A stretch of DNA of 64,000 nt from Undaria pinnatifida (GCA_012845835.1 JABAKD010000023.1:2614197-2678196), one strand, 5' to 3'; positions 23,123 to 33,683 are shown, numbered from the stretch's first letter. Notes: a model not told the origin generated them from the sequence alone. Translations and numbers: made by a program.

Positions 23123-24440
23123 TGTCAGCGACAGCACCCACTGCAACCACTGCTGCACTCATTGAACCACTCATCGTCACGTTCGAAGACATCGAATCGT
23201 CTGCCGTACCTGAAGCTTTTCAAAATATTATAGTTGCTCGTACGGTGAGTCACTGGTCGGCCGCTGATAAAACAGCTGTAGTCCAGATCGCGAACCCGTC
23301 CCACCAATACGTATACTTGAAACGCAATACCTTACTAGGTCACATTGCGCCCGTATCGGTAGACCTGAACAAAACGACCAGTGCAATTCAAACAGACAGC
23401 AAGACAACGAGCTTCGTGCGGCACTTACTCGAGCATTTGATAAAACCACGTTTACACCTGCCGAATGCGAACAAGTACTGACTCTATGCACGAAATATCG
23501 CAGCGTTTTTTCCTTGTCGCCTCAAGAGGTAGGTAAATGTACCCTGGCCGAAGCAACGTTTCCTCTTGAACCAGGAACACGGCCTGTAAATAGAACCCCG
23601 TACCGTGCAAACCCTCGCGTACAGGAAACTATCGAAAAGTGCGTGAACCAGATGGAACGAGAAGGAATCATTGAACAGCGCCCTAGTCTCTAGGGTTCCG
23701 CAGTAACTATTGTCGCACAATCAGACGGCACTCCACGGTTCTGCGTAGATTACAGGTCGACCATGAATAAGAATCTGATCAAAAAATCGTGGCCTATGTC
23801 TAACTCAAATAGCCACCTTGACACGGTCGGAGGAGCACGTTATATAACTGTGTGTGACGTACAAAATGCTTACCACCAAATACCAGTAGCAGAGAGCGAA
23901 CAAGATAATACTGCTTTTGTCACGCAGAACGGAAAGTAAGTGGGTTTTCAAACGCCTACCCTTCGGTATTTCTATCGCGCCGTTTCTGTTCTCGCGAATT
24001 GTGTCACTAGCTTTTGCACATTTTGGTCCCAAAAATGGGCTCTTGGTTTATATGGACGACTGTATATGTTGTTCATCTACCTGGACAGGCCACTTACAGC
24101 CACTCAAAAATATGTTCAAAGCCTTGCAAGCAGCCGGCCTCACCCTCAAACCATCGAAAGTACAGTTTGGCCCCCGAGAAGTTAAATACTTGGGACACAT
24201 ACTGACAGCCGACGGTATTAGGATCGGTGAGAATCGCGTAAAAGCTATAGTTGACTTGCCGACGCCTAAAACCATAAACGAGTTGCGGTCAGTGCTAGAA
24301 ATGGTTAACTTTGTACGCAAGTTTATACCTAAATTAGCCGGTATCATAGCACCCTCACGAAAAAAGAGGCCGCCAAAGAAGTCGCTAAACGTTGGAGACC
24401 AGAATACGATCAGGCGTACGCAACAGTGACACAATTAATT
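23083..24440 (+). pseudogene. pol: pol, reverse transcriptase
   Basis: The reverse transcriptase is recognisable across three frames. 23,083-23,440 is the protease-RT linker. Then come RTPYRANP, REGIIEQRPS, FCVDYRSTMN, YITVCDVQNAYHQIPV, FKRLPFGISIAPFLFSRI and the catalytic YMDD (24,049-24,060), followed by LKPSKVQFG and VKYLGHILTADGI. Lesions: a frame change near 23,430, TAG at 23,691, and TAA at 23,937 with a one-base shift just before the FGIS motif. Role: RNA- and DNA-dependent DNA synthesis. This copy is inactive. Confidence 0.92.
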
Positions 24441-24843
24441 ACTCACTCAGGCGCCCGTACTTCAATTTCCCGATTTTTCTAAAGACTTTGCGATACACGT
24501 TGACGCTTCAGAAGCAGGTGCAGGTGCCTTCCTCACCCAGCAGAAAGACGATGACCTCGTTATAATCGCATACTTTAGTCAACGCTTCAACGACAAGCAG
24601 CGCCACTTCTCCGCTACGCTCAAAGAATGTTATGCTGTGGTCTTGGCCATCCAGCACTGGCGACCTTATTCATGGGGACGACATTTTGTGTGTGTGACAG
24701 ATCACGCGGCGCTGCGATACCTATACTCAATGCAAGATACATCGAACATGTTAACACGCTGGGCAATAGCATTATAGTACTTTGACTTCACCGTCCAACA
24801 CAAACCAGGCTAACTGCACGTCGTACCGGACACGCTTTCACGA
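24441..24843 (+). pseudogene. pol: pol, RNase H
   Basis: Ty3-type RNase H in a frame without its own start: FPDFSKDFAIHVDASEAGAG (first catalytic Asp), YFSQRF, ECYAVVLAIQHWRPY (catalytic Glu) and VTDHAALRYL (catalytic Asp), ending with the LHVVPDTLSR tail. In-frame stops TAG (24,775) and TAA (24,811) interrupt the end. Role: removal of RNA from the RNA-DNA hybrid. Confidence 0.88.
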
Positions 24844-25276
24844 ATGTTTGCGTTCGAGCACCAGCAAGAAGTAGCTGTGTCGTCCCTCGCGCCCATTTGC
24901 CGCAACGTACCAGATGATCCCAAGCTACAAACAGCTCGTGTCCCCCGACCATATCAGACCTCCGCCGACAAACTGGATAACCTAGAACCAGTACGCAGCG
25001 ATAGAGAGCTCTTTAGTGTGAAATCAGTATTCGTGAGCGCGACAAATGTTTTCATGTCCGTCGATCAAGAAAAACTCCGCTCAGCACAAAGAGTAGAGTA
25101 CGGGCGGTACATCGATTACATACAGCACGCAGATGCACCATTACCCGAGAAAGAAACGAAAATAACCATGTCTTCCTATTCAGTGCAGGACGGGCTGTTG
25201 TTTAAATCGTACCTTCCGGGATATCTTCGAAAACGAAGCGCCTTCCGCGATAAACTCGTAGTACCGGAGGCCCTCG
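24844..25276 (+). pseudogene. pol: pol, RNase H-integrase connection
   Basis: Open frame 24,844-25,347 covers the linker, with SVQDGLLFKSYLPGYLRK, the usual lead-in to the integrase zinc-binding domain. Similarity moves to the frame of the next entry at about 25,270, so one more frameshift separates them. Confidence 0.7.
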
Positions 25277-26773
25277 TTGGAAATTCTGCATGCCTACCAC
25301 GATCACGTTCTATCCGAAGGACACCTCGCATCTCGCCCGACTTATGAAAAAATCCGCCAGAAATATTGGTGGCCCACCATCAGCCGCGACGTACGAGAGT
25401 GGTGCGAAAAATGCCAAGATTGTCAACGACGAAAAACAGCACACAACAGACCCAAGCTCCCGGCAGGCCATTTACCTGTCGAGCGGCCATTTCAACGAAT
25501 ATCGGTTGACTTAGTAGAGTACAAATCGGTATCAACTTTAGCAGCAGGGATCGAATGCAAATACGTTCTCTCCATGATGGACCACCAGACGAGGTTTGCG
25601 GTACTGCTGCCGGTACGTAATAAAACAGATGAAACAGTAGTAGCCAATGCCATAATCGAGAGAATAATCAGCATTTTCGGCCCACCAGAAACCTTGCATA
25701 GTGATCAAGGCCCCGAATTCGAGAATAAGGTGATATACCAGCTGCAAAAAATACTCGGATACAAAAAGACCCGCACAACGCCGTACAGGCCGCAGGGTAA
25801 TTCAGTGTCCGAACGGGTACACTCAACGATGCACAGCATGCTAGCAATGCACAGTGCAATCTATCAAAGCAACTGGGCCACTCTCTTACCGTTTGTACAG
25901 CTAGCACACAACACTAGCTTCAGTGCAACGATGCATGAGACACCATTCTTCTTAATGTTCGGACGACAACCCCGACTCCCAGTCGATATAGTCCTCGGTA
26001 TTCCTCATGTAGGAAGAACAGCAGACACCGAGGATCTCACACAAAACGCGCGGGACAATTTCCAAATCGCCTTTGAGCTCGCACGCCTAAAATTAACCGA
26101 GCGTGCAGACAAGCAGGCAGAACAAAATAGCAAGCTTAAACCGTACCCGGTGTTCAAACCTGGACAGGAAGTACTCGCGTACAGACCGTACCAGGATTCG
26201 GATGGGCCCAACCCAAAGCTGCTATTACCATGGCGAGGACCGTATGTCGTCTGCTCACAATTATCACCAGTGGTGCATAGAGTACGACTAACGAACGACA
26301 CCCGAGAAGTGTCAGTCCACCTAGCCCATATAAAGCCCTACCATCAACGGGAAACACCACCCGCACCTCAATTTGAGAAGCTGGCGGAATTGTTTTTAGG
26401 GAAGCCCATTCCCCTACCCGAGTTGGACCATCCAGACGCGGCTCAACCCAAAATTGAGTCCCACTTCGTAGACAGGGAAGTAGATCATAAAAGGGGACCT
26501 GGCAGACCAAGCCCCCACAACTACAAGTACCGCTTAAGACTCCGAGGTTACGGCCCTGAATCCGACCTCGAGTATAGCGCGGACGAAATACCCCAATGCC
26601 ACGAATTGATGGCCGCATACCGAGCCCAAAAGGGTTTGCAACTCGCGATAACCTCGCCTTCTTCGCCCCCCCTCCCTTCTCTCGTGAATCGGAAGCGTAT
26701 AGTAGGCAGGGACGAGCACGAACTGAGACAGCGCAAAATAGATTCTCAGATGCTCCGCGGCGTAACCGAATAA
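25277..26773 (+). CDS. pol: pol, integrase with GPY/F module and chromodomain-like tail
   Basis: A 498-codon open frame (listed from TTG; in the element it is the end of Pol). Zinc-binding HHCC domain: HDHVLSEGH and CEKCQDC (residues 8-52). Catalytic core: D78 (SVDLVEY), D143 (HSDQGPEF) and E179 (SERVHS), with 35 residues between D143 and E179, i.e. a complete DD35E triad. GPY/F-type module around WRGPYVV (319). Residues 415-449 (NYKYRLRLRGYGPESDLEY...) resemble a chromodomain, which in chromoviruses directs integration to marked chromatin. Integrase joins cDNA ends to host DNA. The frame is intact although everything upstream is broken. Confidence 0.9.
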   Translation: MEILHAYHDHVLSEGHLASRPTYEKIRQKYWWPTISRDVREWCEKCQDCQRRKTAHNRPKLPAGHLPVERPFQRISVDLVEYKSVSTLAAGIECKYVLSMMDHQTRFAVLLPVRNKTDETVVANAIIERIISIFGPPETLHSDQGPEFENKVIYQLQKILGYKKTRTTPYRPQGNSVSERVHSTMHSMLAMHSAIYQSNWATLLPFVQLAHNTSFSATMHETPFFLMFGRQPRLPVDIVLGIPHVGRTADTEDLTQNARDNFQIAFELARLKLTERADKQAEQNSKLKPYPVFKPGQEVLAYRPYQDSDGPNPKLLLPWRGPYVVCSQLSPVVHRVRLTNDTREVSVHLAHIKPYHQRETPPAPQFEKLAELFLGKPIPLPELDHPDAAQPKIESHFVDREVDHKRGPGRPSPHNYKYRLRLRGYGPESDLEYSADEIPQCHELMAAYRAQKGLQLAITSPSSPPLPSLVNRKRIVGRDEHELRQRKIDSQMLRGVTE

Positions 26774-27542
26774 CGAAAAAGCTGGCTAACACAGTTGACT
26801 CAGCTGTAAGCACAAGAGTCAACAACGGTGATGAGAGTAGCACCAGCAGGCATGGCAGTACACACTCGTGTCGACCATGATCTGACGGGCACTCTACCCG
26901 GCATTCCGGTGGGAATAGCCGGGGGCAAGGAGACGTAAAAAAAATTGTTGTACCCAACGGAGAGAGGCTGTAAGAAGCGTGACAATTCACGCCCGTGCCC
27001 GACACTCCGTTCCAAACGGGACAAAACAGCGACACCATCGTCAAGCCACAAACAAAATTGTTCGAACACTAAACACACAGGGGAAATGAGATCCGCGCGA
27101 CTCCACCCCACCTAAAACGAAGTCACACGTTGATGCACCTAGATCAACTGAGCTGGCTCCGAGTGAAAATATCTAGGCGGACCCGCCCACAAAAGAGAAA
27201 TCACTAAACAATTTCGCTGCCCGGGGTTCCCACAACAGCAACCACGAGGGGCGCACCAGTACGTGTGGCCACACGGAATACGTGCGTTGAGATAATATTT
27301 AGAAACCCCATACAACTCCAGTACACGCTGTAAGCACGCAAGCTCGAAAATGTAAACATCTTCGCTGGCCCGGTGTTTCACACCCGTGTTTGGTAAACAC
27401 GTCAGTTATAAGAAGTGGATGCACGCATATAACAGCTGCTGTGTCTCGATCCAATAAATCGACACCCCGTTTCCTAAAATTGTCATCCTCCCGATGACCG
27501 CTACAAAACCAACCTTAGCTAAGATGGGCTTGCAGCGAATAC
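26774..27542 (+). other. Non-coding stretch between integrase and 3' LTR
   Basis: About 770 bp without a convincing ORF. No env-like gene is visible. Antisense ORFs here differ in composition from any known protein and are not called. Confidence 0.5.
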
Positions 27543-27554
27543 AGAAGGGGGTGA
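27543..27554 (+). other. Polypurine tract
   Basis: AGAAGGGGGTGA directly before the 3' LTR, the expected plus-strand primer; one pyrimidine interrupts it. Confidence 0.75.
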
Positions 27555-27988
27555 TGTGGAAGACAGGGTCGTAGATACCTATCGTAGATCGCGTACACGC
27601 ATGCGCGAGAGGACACGTCACCGGTCAGGCAATACATGATCCCGGGTCGCGAACGGCGTCACCCGTCATAGACGGCGTTGACCCGTCCCCGGAAGGGCAG
27701 CGCCACCGAAAGATGATCCCACCGCATGACGAAGGGCATATGCCCACCGTCACTCTAGCTCTGGCTTAGCATCTCCTTGCTACATATAAGAAAGAAAGGT
27801 TATCAGTCGCGCTCGCTGTTGAGAACGATCGTCAAGGGACCTCAGCACCGCGACGCCCTCTCCGCTCCGACTTCAGCTCTGCGACGACCCCTCCGCTCCC
27901 ACTACCGACCATCCGCGACGAGTACCAGACCTCCGGGACCACCCTCTCCACTTCGACTCCGGGACCCCGTGAGAGACCAGGTTCCATA
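27555..27988 (+). repeat. 3' LTR
   Basis: TGTGGAAGACAGGGTCG to GGTTCCATA, nearly identical to the 5' LTR. Confidence 0.93.
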
Positions 27989-28025
27989 CCTGGATGATTT
28001 ACAAAATTGGCATCATTTCAAAACA
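27989..28025 (+). repeat. Interspersed repeat R4, right end after the LTR element
   Basis: CCTG duplication followed by GATGATTTACAAAATTGGCA, the same 3' end as the R4 copies at 33.96 kb and (inverted) 53.13 kb. 28,026-28,440 holds nothing recognisable apart from an 81-codon frame (28,106-28,351) without family features. Confidence 0.8.
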
Positions 28026-28479
28026 TTTTGCGGTTGCATATGCAACTTTTTATTGAGTTGTCACAGATTGTGAGACAGAGTAAAATAAACAATCCCAATT
28101 AGTCGATGTATGAAGAAAGAAAAAATATAGCGTACTGGGTACGAGAAGACACAAAAAACAGACCAGAGATCGCAACAAAAAGAGAGAATGAACCCAACGA
28201 AAGCAAGGAGTGGTCGCTTTTGAAAATCGCAGGATACGACGAGCAATGTTTTGCCAGTCTTTTTCGTCGCCGCTCCACAGAGTCGTTCCGTATAATTGAA
28301 TTTTTATATTATTGGTCCACGATCAACGATCCACCATTCAGGAGCGCATAAAAATATCCCACACGAATTCCATGTATACATATTCCCGTAAAGGGAACGT
28401 GGATGCACTTCTAAAGGTAGGTGTGATTATCAAGGTATAATTATTGGTGTTTCGAACACTTCGTTGTTTTGTGTGGTTG

Positions 28480-28555
28480 CAAGAATTGCGGTGGATACTG
28501 ACCACTGTTGTTGTTGTTGTTGTTGTTGTTTTTGTTGTTGTTGTTGCGGTTGTAG

Positions 28556-28587
<32 letters not shown>

Positions 28588-28636
28588 GCTGTTGTTGTTG
28601 TTTTTGTTGTTTTTGTTGTTGTTGTTGCGGTTGTAG

Positions 28637-28670
<34 letters not shown>

Positions 28671-28800
28671 AGTTGTTGTTGTTGCGGTTATTGTTGTTGC
28701 TGGTCATTCCGTTCAGCGTCTTGACGTGAGCGCGGATGGATGCTGAGCGAGACGAGCGAGAAGGCCGCAAAATTATGTATTTCGAGCGGTACTCTCCAGT
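28480..28800 (+). repeat. Diverged R4-like repeat carrying a (TTG)n array
   Basis: 28,505-28,700 is an imperfect TTG array with GCGG and TAG interruptions. The flank GAGCGCGGATGGATGCTGAG and the following GTATTTCGAGCGG match R4. Poly-Val, poly-Cys and poly-Asn ORFs are artefacts of the array. Confidence 0.7.
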
Positions 28801-29028
28801 TATTCTTGGGATCTTGATGTATGGAGCGGTTGATCAAATGAAACTTGGCTAAAAATTATTCTCAAATTCGCGTCACATTTCGTCCCAATACAAATAATAT
28901 ACACAGTAACAAAAATCTCCACGGTATCGCGGTAGGTATCAGAGTAGTGCACTTATGTACCTGGTATTGAATTTTGGTATAGGTACACGTACATATACAT
29001 ACATTGATATAGACGTGAGAAGCAAACG

Positions 29029-29788
29029 CATGACAAAAACTTGGAGGCAGTACGAAGTGGTTACGAGTAAAGCCCCAGAAAAATCCACACAGCAGCATTA
29101 CGAGTGGCTGCATCCCCGGGGCCCCAAGGGTGGCACTATACAAGTTCAGGCAAATCGACATGGTTTGCTCTCCCGTGCAAGCAATATACTTCGAAGTAGG
29201 TACGTACGCGTACGACCACACATAATAGTCTATGCTTTTGGTCTACGACATATTTTATACCAAAGAGCAAGGGTGTACCGTACATTTTCGACCAAAACAA
29301 AAATGGGAAAAATAATTGTTCCTCCTGTTCTTAGAGATATCTAAAACTGCACGTACGCTGATATTTAGGTATTGGGCGCTTTGTTCTATATCGCGATATT
29401 TGTATGGGCATGACAAAAACTTGGAGGTAGTACGAAGTGGTTACGAGTAAAGCCCCAGAAAAATCCACACAGCAGCATTACGAGTGGCTGCATCCCCGGG
29501 GCCCCAAGGGTGGCACTATACAAGTTCAGGCAAATCGACATGGTTTGCTCTCCCGTGCAAGCAATATACTTCGAAGTAGGTACGTACGCGTACGACCACA
29601 CATAATAGTCTATGCTTTTGGTCTACGACATATTTTATACCAAAGAGCAAGGGTGTACCGTACATTTTCGACCAAAACAAAAATGGGAAAAATAATTGTT
29701 CCTCCTGTTCTTAGAGATATCTAAAACTGCACGTACGCTGATATTTAGGTATTGGGCGCTTTGTTCTATATCGCGATATTTGTGTGGG
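29029..29788 (+). repeat. Recent 380-bp tandem duplication
   Basis: Copy 1 29,029-29,408 and copy 2 29,409-29,788 differ at only a couple of positions (GGAGGCAG/GGAGGTAG; TGTATGGG/TGTGTGGG). Each contains a plus-strand frame starting VVTSKAPEKSTQQHYEW and an antisense frame starting MWSYAYVPTSKYI. I recognise neither. Confidence 0.9.
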
Positions 29789-30010
29789 CACTTTGCTGTC
29801 TAAAACTCAAAATGGGTTATTTTCCACACTGGAGTCATCAAGGGCTCAAGACTCCAGACCAGCCGAAAAAAGGGTATTTGCCCCGTCCAGTTCGAGACCT
29901 AGAGCAGCGTAGGTCACCAGGTGCCAGGGGTGTGAGACGAGGCATGCACAGCATGGGCCAGATTGCGCTGCCTGCAACAACTGCCCGCCACAGTATAAAC
30001 GCGCGGAAGC
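29730..30010 (+). repeat. Interspersed repeat R6, copy 1
   Basis: Shares CCACACTGGAGTCATCAAGG, GTGTGAGACGAGGCATGCA and CAACAACTGCCCGCCACAG with 34,575-34,860. Confidence 0.75.
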
Positions 30011-30900
30011 CGCGATGGGTCATGCTTTGAGTTTTGCTCTACGTGGTTACTGTTGGGGTATCTTGATGATAGACACAATCCAAAACAGATCGATGCCGAG
30101 GAATGAGCGCAGGCAAGGGGGTTTACACAACAGAGGAATACCTGACTGCTGTGCTCCAGCTAGAAACTACTGCTGTGGTCTGCCTTCATTAAAAATTACC
30201 AAGCAACAGACACACATTTTGCCCTGGCCCGAGAGCAGGGACGCCGGTCTGTCAAATGGGTAATCCAGCTGTCGCGGTCGTTCATTATCCATGGTGCCGC
30301 GCGGGAGGCTTCGTACGTGCAGTGGCTGGTTATGTGTGCTGTTGGGCAGTCATGTGCTGGGTGCGTGCTGGCGATATGGCTACAGGTGGGTCTCTACCAG
30401 GCACGAACAACAAGTAAACGGCATCCTTCCTCCGAAAAATATCACGAAATATCTCGAAGGGGGAAATTCCCACGTACGCAATTTCTTGGTATGTTCGGAC
30501 CACGCATGGCGAATATCTCAACAGCTCGGGGTCGTCTAAACATCCACACGCAAAACATGCGGCTCTCGACGACCAATATCGCGCTATTTCTGAGTTGCGC
30601 CACGGAAAGGTCGTAGTAGCAGTTGACAGTCGCCGCGGAAGAAACCAGTGGGAAGCATGCATTCATCTCGTATCGCATCGTACGCGTTTGGTGTTTTCCG
30701 CCCCGAGAAGACTCCTTGAAGGATGGCGTGCTTTGTTGTTGCTGTGGTCTATGACTCCGTTGCTGTAATCGTTTGTCGGCCAAGTGCAAACGGTCTTGTT
30801 GGAACGCAGCTGACAAATATAAGAGGGTGTTGTTCTGTAGTTGACGTGTGCTCATTGCTGCTGATTGCTGATTGATCACCCTTTTTACCAGTAGTTATTT
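30011..30900. other. Unassigned stretch
   Basis: Frames of 80-145 codons on both strands, none with a recognisable domain. No similarity to other parts of the window seen. Confidence 0.3.
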
Positions 30901-30905
30901 TTGGA

Positions 30906-31217
30906 TTTTTTTTTCGGCACACTTCTACTCTCCAGCTTTTGGAGATACGAGCCGTAATCACATGTGTCGTTTCCCCGCCCCCCCCCGCCTCCCCCGGTTA
31001 TTGCTTTTTTTATTGTTCAAATGTGGTTGAGCACCCATTGCTCGTCGATTTTTCGTCAAGTGTTGCTAAGTCACGCTCTCGCGCTTTCCGCGAGCCAACT
31101 AGTGCACAGGATAAAGCCCCACGAAAAAGTGCACGCCGAGGTCGAACTCGGGGGCATTCGAACTCACAAAATTGACCTTTACCAGGCTTGAGGATAGGCT
31201 GATACGCCGCTGAGGCA
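30906..31217 (-). mobile_element. tRNA-headed SINE family S1, copy 1
   Basis: Minus strand: head with A-box-like GGCGTATCAGCC, B-box-like GAGTTCGAATGCCCC, body with AGCGCGAGAGCGTGACTTAG, ending in an A-run (T-run 30,906-30,914). Shared with 40,507-40,810 and 55,414-55,726. Confidence 0.75.
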
Positions 31218-31237
31218 GTGAGTGATGTATAGCCGAT

Positions 31238-31606
31238 GGCCCCGGTGGTCTAGCGGGGTTACACTATTAATGCCATTGATAGCGTTGGTTCTTTAGTAAA
31301 ATATCCACCGGGTCTTGAGCTGTGTTGACTTTTTATATTTGCAGAATATATACGAGAATAAACTGATACAATAACTGCTAAAATCGGTAAGCAGCCTGGG
31401 TGTGTACAATTCGACTCGAATAGTCGAGGAAAAAAAATGTTGCAGTATTCTCGCGATAAGAACTCTTTGTAGAGCATGTACCGTAACGGGGATGGGGCAG
31501 GGGAGTCCGCTACATGACCACGGATCTGAGGTGTGCTACTGGAAGGGCGGTAGTAGTGCGAGCATCAAAGTAAATATGATGGGAAAAAGAACAGCAGTGA
31601 AGTGTA
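31238..31606 (+). mobile_element. tRNA-headed SINE family S2, copy 1
   Basis: Head GGCCCCGGTGGTCTAGCGG resembles a pol III A box (TGGTCTAGCGG). The body shares AGCCTGGGTG, AATTCGACTCGAATAGTCGA and CTCGCGATAAGAA with copies at 38.4 and 51.0 kb. The B box is diverged in this copy. Confidence 0.6.
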
Positions 31607-31989
31607 TTATTGCTGCTGCTGTCATAGTACGATACCCGAGCAAGTTACACCGATCGACTCGATCTGGACCGATTGCTGACAATTGTGCAATTAGTCCATG
31701 TACAACTTCTGTGGTCACAGGCCAGTATGGGATGATTGTAACTTCATTGGACCTGATGAACCCCGTGAGTGAGTGGTGGTTTCCACTATCCACAAACCCC
31801 GGGCGAGCCGATCAATCGAAAATTGGGTTACACTGTGCAGGGCGGTATCGATCCAGGGTGTCAAAATAAAATGTCCGCGTACCGCGAGGTTGTAGAATAC
31901 GAATAAAAAGTCGGCAGTAGCGCGAGTTGCCCGATGTTTTTGTAGTTGAAAATAGCTTGAAGTGTTTCTGAACCGGAGTTGGACCCTGT

Positions 31990-32900
31990 TCTTCTGTGGT
32001 TGCGGCGTTGTATCGTAGAACCTCAGCTAGGTGAGGTTTCCACACAGTGCGGTGCGGTGCTGACCCGGGAGAAGTATGATTTCGTCCATGCTTTCGTGCC
32101 CGGTTTGTTGGCGTTGATGGGGTATGGAAGGATTTCTGGAACGGCGATGGCGCCCTATTCTCACCGGGTGCGTCGAAACGCCCCCCGGCTGTTTGCTGGT
32201 CTATCTCCTCACCGGGTGCCCCTGGCTCTATAGCTGTACAGGCATTCAACGATACGCCAATGCGAAAAATATATTATAGTCGCACCATCGTGCGGAGCTG
32301 TGTCGACCCGCGGGAGAAATCGGATATCGTCCCCTGTTTGTCAGGATTTTTGAAACGGCCACAGGACTCTATATCCATGGTGGGTCCAAGCCTCAGCCAA
32401 TCAGTGGTAAGCGAAAATGGTTAGAGTTCCACGTCTTGCGAAGTGGTGTCGACACGGGATGTAATCGTTGTTGTTCCCGCGTTTTTGGAGCTGTAGAGAA
32501 TCGGGGGATTCTTGAATCAGGGATGGGACCCCATTTTCCGGGTGTGCGACGGAAATGCCCCCCACTGATTAGCCTCTATCCTCCTAGGACGGCGATGTGG
32601 AGCTCGAACCAATCAGCGATTAGCCAACGGGATTGGGGATTTCTCAACGTGCGTGGTAGTGTCTACCCGAGGAAGCTAGGTTTGCTTCCCTGGTTGATGG
32701 AAGTTTCAGAGATGTGGAACGACCTCTGGACCGGGGATGGGACCCTATACCCCCCCGAGGTGGAGCTGGCTCAACATGCGAATAATGGCCAATCAGGAAG
32801 TCAGTCGGCCGGTGGGGTTGGGATTTCCACACCGTGCGGGGAGATATCATGTGTGGATGAATTCTGATCCCGGCATGTGACCCAATCGTGCCCGGGTGAC
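31990..32900. repeat. Degenerate ~200-bp tandem array
   Basis: Landmarks of the type TTCCACACCGTGCGG...GACCCGGGAGAA recur at about 32,036, 32,283, 32,426, 32,640 and 32,822. GGATGGGACCC recurs at about 32,521 and 32,736, and CCAATCAG at 32,397, 32,610 and 32,790. ORFs across it are not conserved between units. Confidence 0.6.
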
Positions 32901-33067
32901 GCCTACCTTCTGTATGAATCCTTTTCAATGCGCGACCAGACAAAACTGATATATTTTCATCTTCGTCTAATAAAACTCGAGTCTGAAATACTTAGCTGAC
33001 GAAATCGTAAGCGGTGTAGTTACGTGCTGTATCTGCAAGAAGTCAGCTATCTACACAGCTAGAACCA

Positions 33068-33349
33068 AGCACCAACATTGCAATAGCATTCGAGGAGTTC
33101 AATGACGAAGGCAGTCATACCACCGTGTTTCGCGCCTGGAATAATGTCAGTACGTTCCTCCACGATCAGAAAACACACAGACAGTCGGTCTGGAAGGCTT
33201 GGATCAAGATGATGCTATTATACAATGCATTGTATGATTCAGAAGCTGCCTCAGTGCGCGTTTCTCAGTGGCTACGAGGGAAACACGCAGCGGACATGGT
33301 CAGTGACCTCACTGGCCCCGGAAGCTTGATTGCGTTAAAATATCATTAA
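33068..33349 (+). other. Unrecognised ORF, possible gene or transposon fragment
   Basis: From just after a TAG, an open frame reads EPSTNIAIAFEEFNDEG..., with the first ATG-type start later, and continues through VWKAWIKMMLLYNALYDSE and SQWLRGKHAADMVSDLTGPG to TAA at 33,347. Composition is balanced and protein-like, unlike most frames here. I recognise no family. It could be an exon or a remnant of a mobile-element protein. Confidence 0.35.
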
Positions 33350-33559
33350 AAACTAACTCGACACGTTTCGTTGCCAGACTAAAGCGTCAGTCGGCTTGTT
33401 GTGGTCGGATTTATCCGATCGAAATCTGATGAATGAAGCTCGGAATCGGCTTCGTAAATATATGTTGATTTTCTCTATCGAACTCTTGGTATCACCTTAC
33501 ATACTGTACGTGCAGACTACGATTGTGTGTACATGGTGACTTCTTTTATTCTACGAAGT

Positions 33560-33650
33560 ATTGAATCGAACAGTTCGAAGTCCTGCCCTGCCCTACCCGA
33601 AGCATGGGTGCCGGCGAATGCCGGTACTTCTGCGGAGCCCTTGTACATAT
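33560..33650 (+). repeat. Short repeat with GCCGGCGAATGCCGG palindrome
   Basis: CCCTACCCGAAGCATGGG through TGCGGAGCCCTTGTAC matches the reverse complement of 49,895-49,975. Confidence 0.65.
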
Positions 33651-33683
33651 TTACATAATTGTTATTTGGTTTCGAGGATTTTG

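Larger units (their letters stand above)
19887..27988 (+). mobile_element. Ty3/gypsy LTR retrotransposon (chromovirus type), full length, inactive
   Basis: An 8.1-kb element with LTRs of 432 and 434 bp, primer-binding site, gag, protease, reverse transcriptase, RNase H, integrase with chromodomain, and polypurine tract, in the Ty3/gypsy order (integrase last). A 4-bp duplication CCTG flanks it (19,883-19,886; 27,989-27,992). Gag and the reverse transcriptase/RNase H part contain frameshifts and stop codons, so this copy cannot encode a working set. The two LTRs are very similar, with a few substitutions and small indels, suggesting fairly recent insertion. It lies inside repeat R4. Confidence 0.95.

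Noticed and set aside
26154-27044. 296-codon minus-strand frame over the integrase 3' part
   Set aside because: Antisense to a recognised integrase with good motifs; no domain of its own; best explained as a shadow frame.
26774-27554. Envelope-like third gene of the LTR element
   Set aside because: No signal peptide, membrane anchor or frame of suitable length between integrase and LTR.
28505-28700. CRISPR-like array
   Set aside because: Simple trinucleotide repeat; no spacers, no cas genes, eukaryotic context.
28441-28770. Poly-Asn, poly-Val and poly-Cys ORFs
   Set aside because: Translation of the TTG array.
31238-31310. Possible functional tRNA gene (GGTGGTCTAGCGG)
   Set aside because: Acceptor and anticodon stems do not close and the sequence belongs to a dispersed family, so it is treated as a SINE head.
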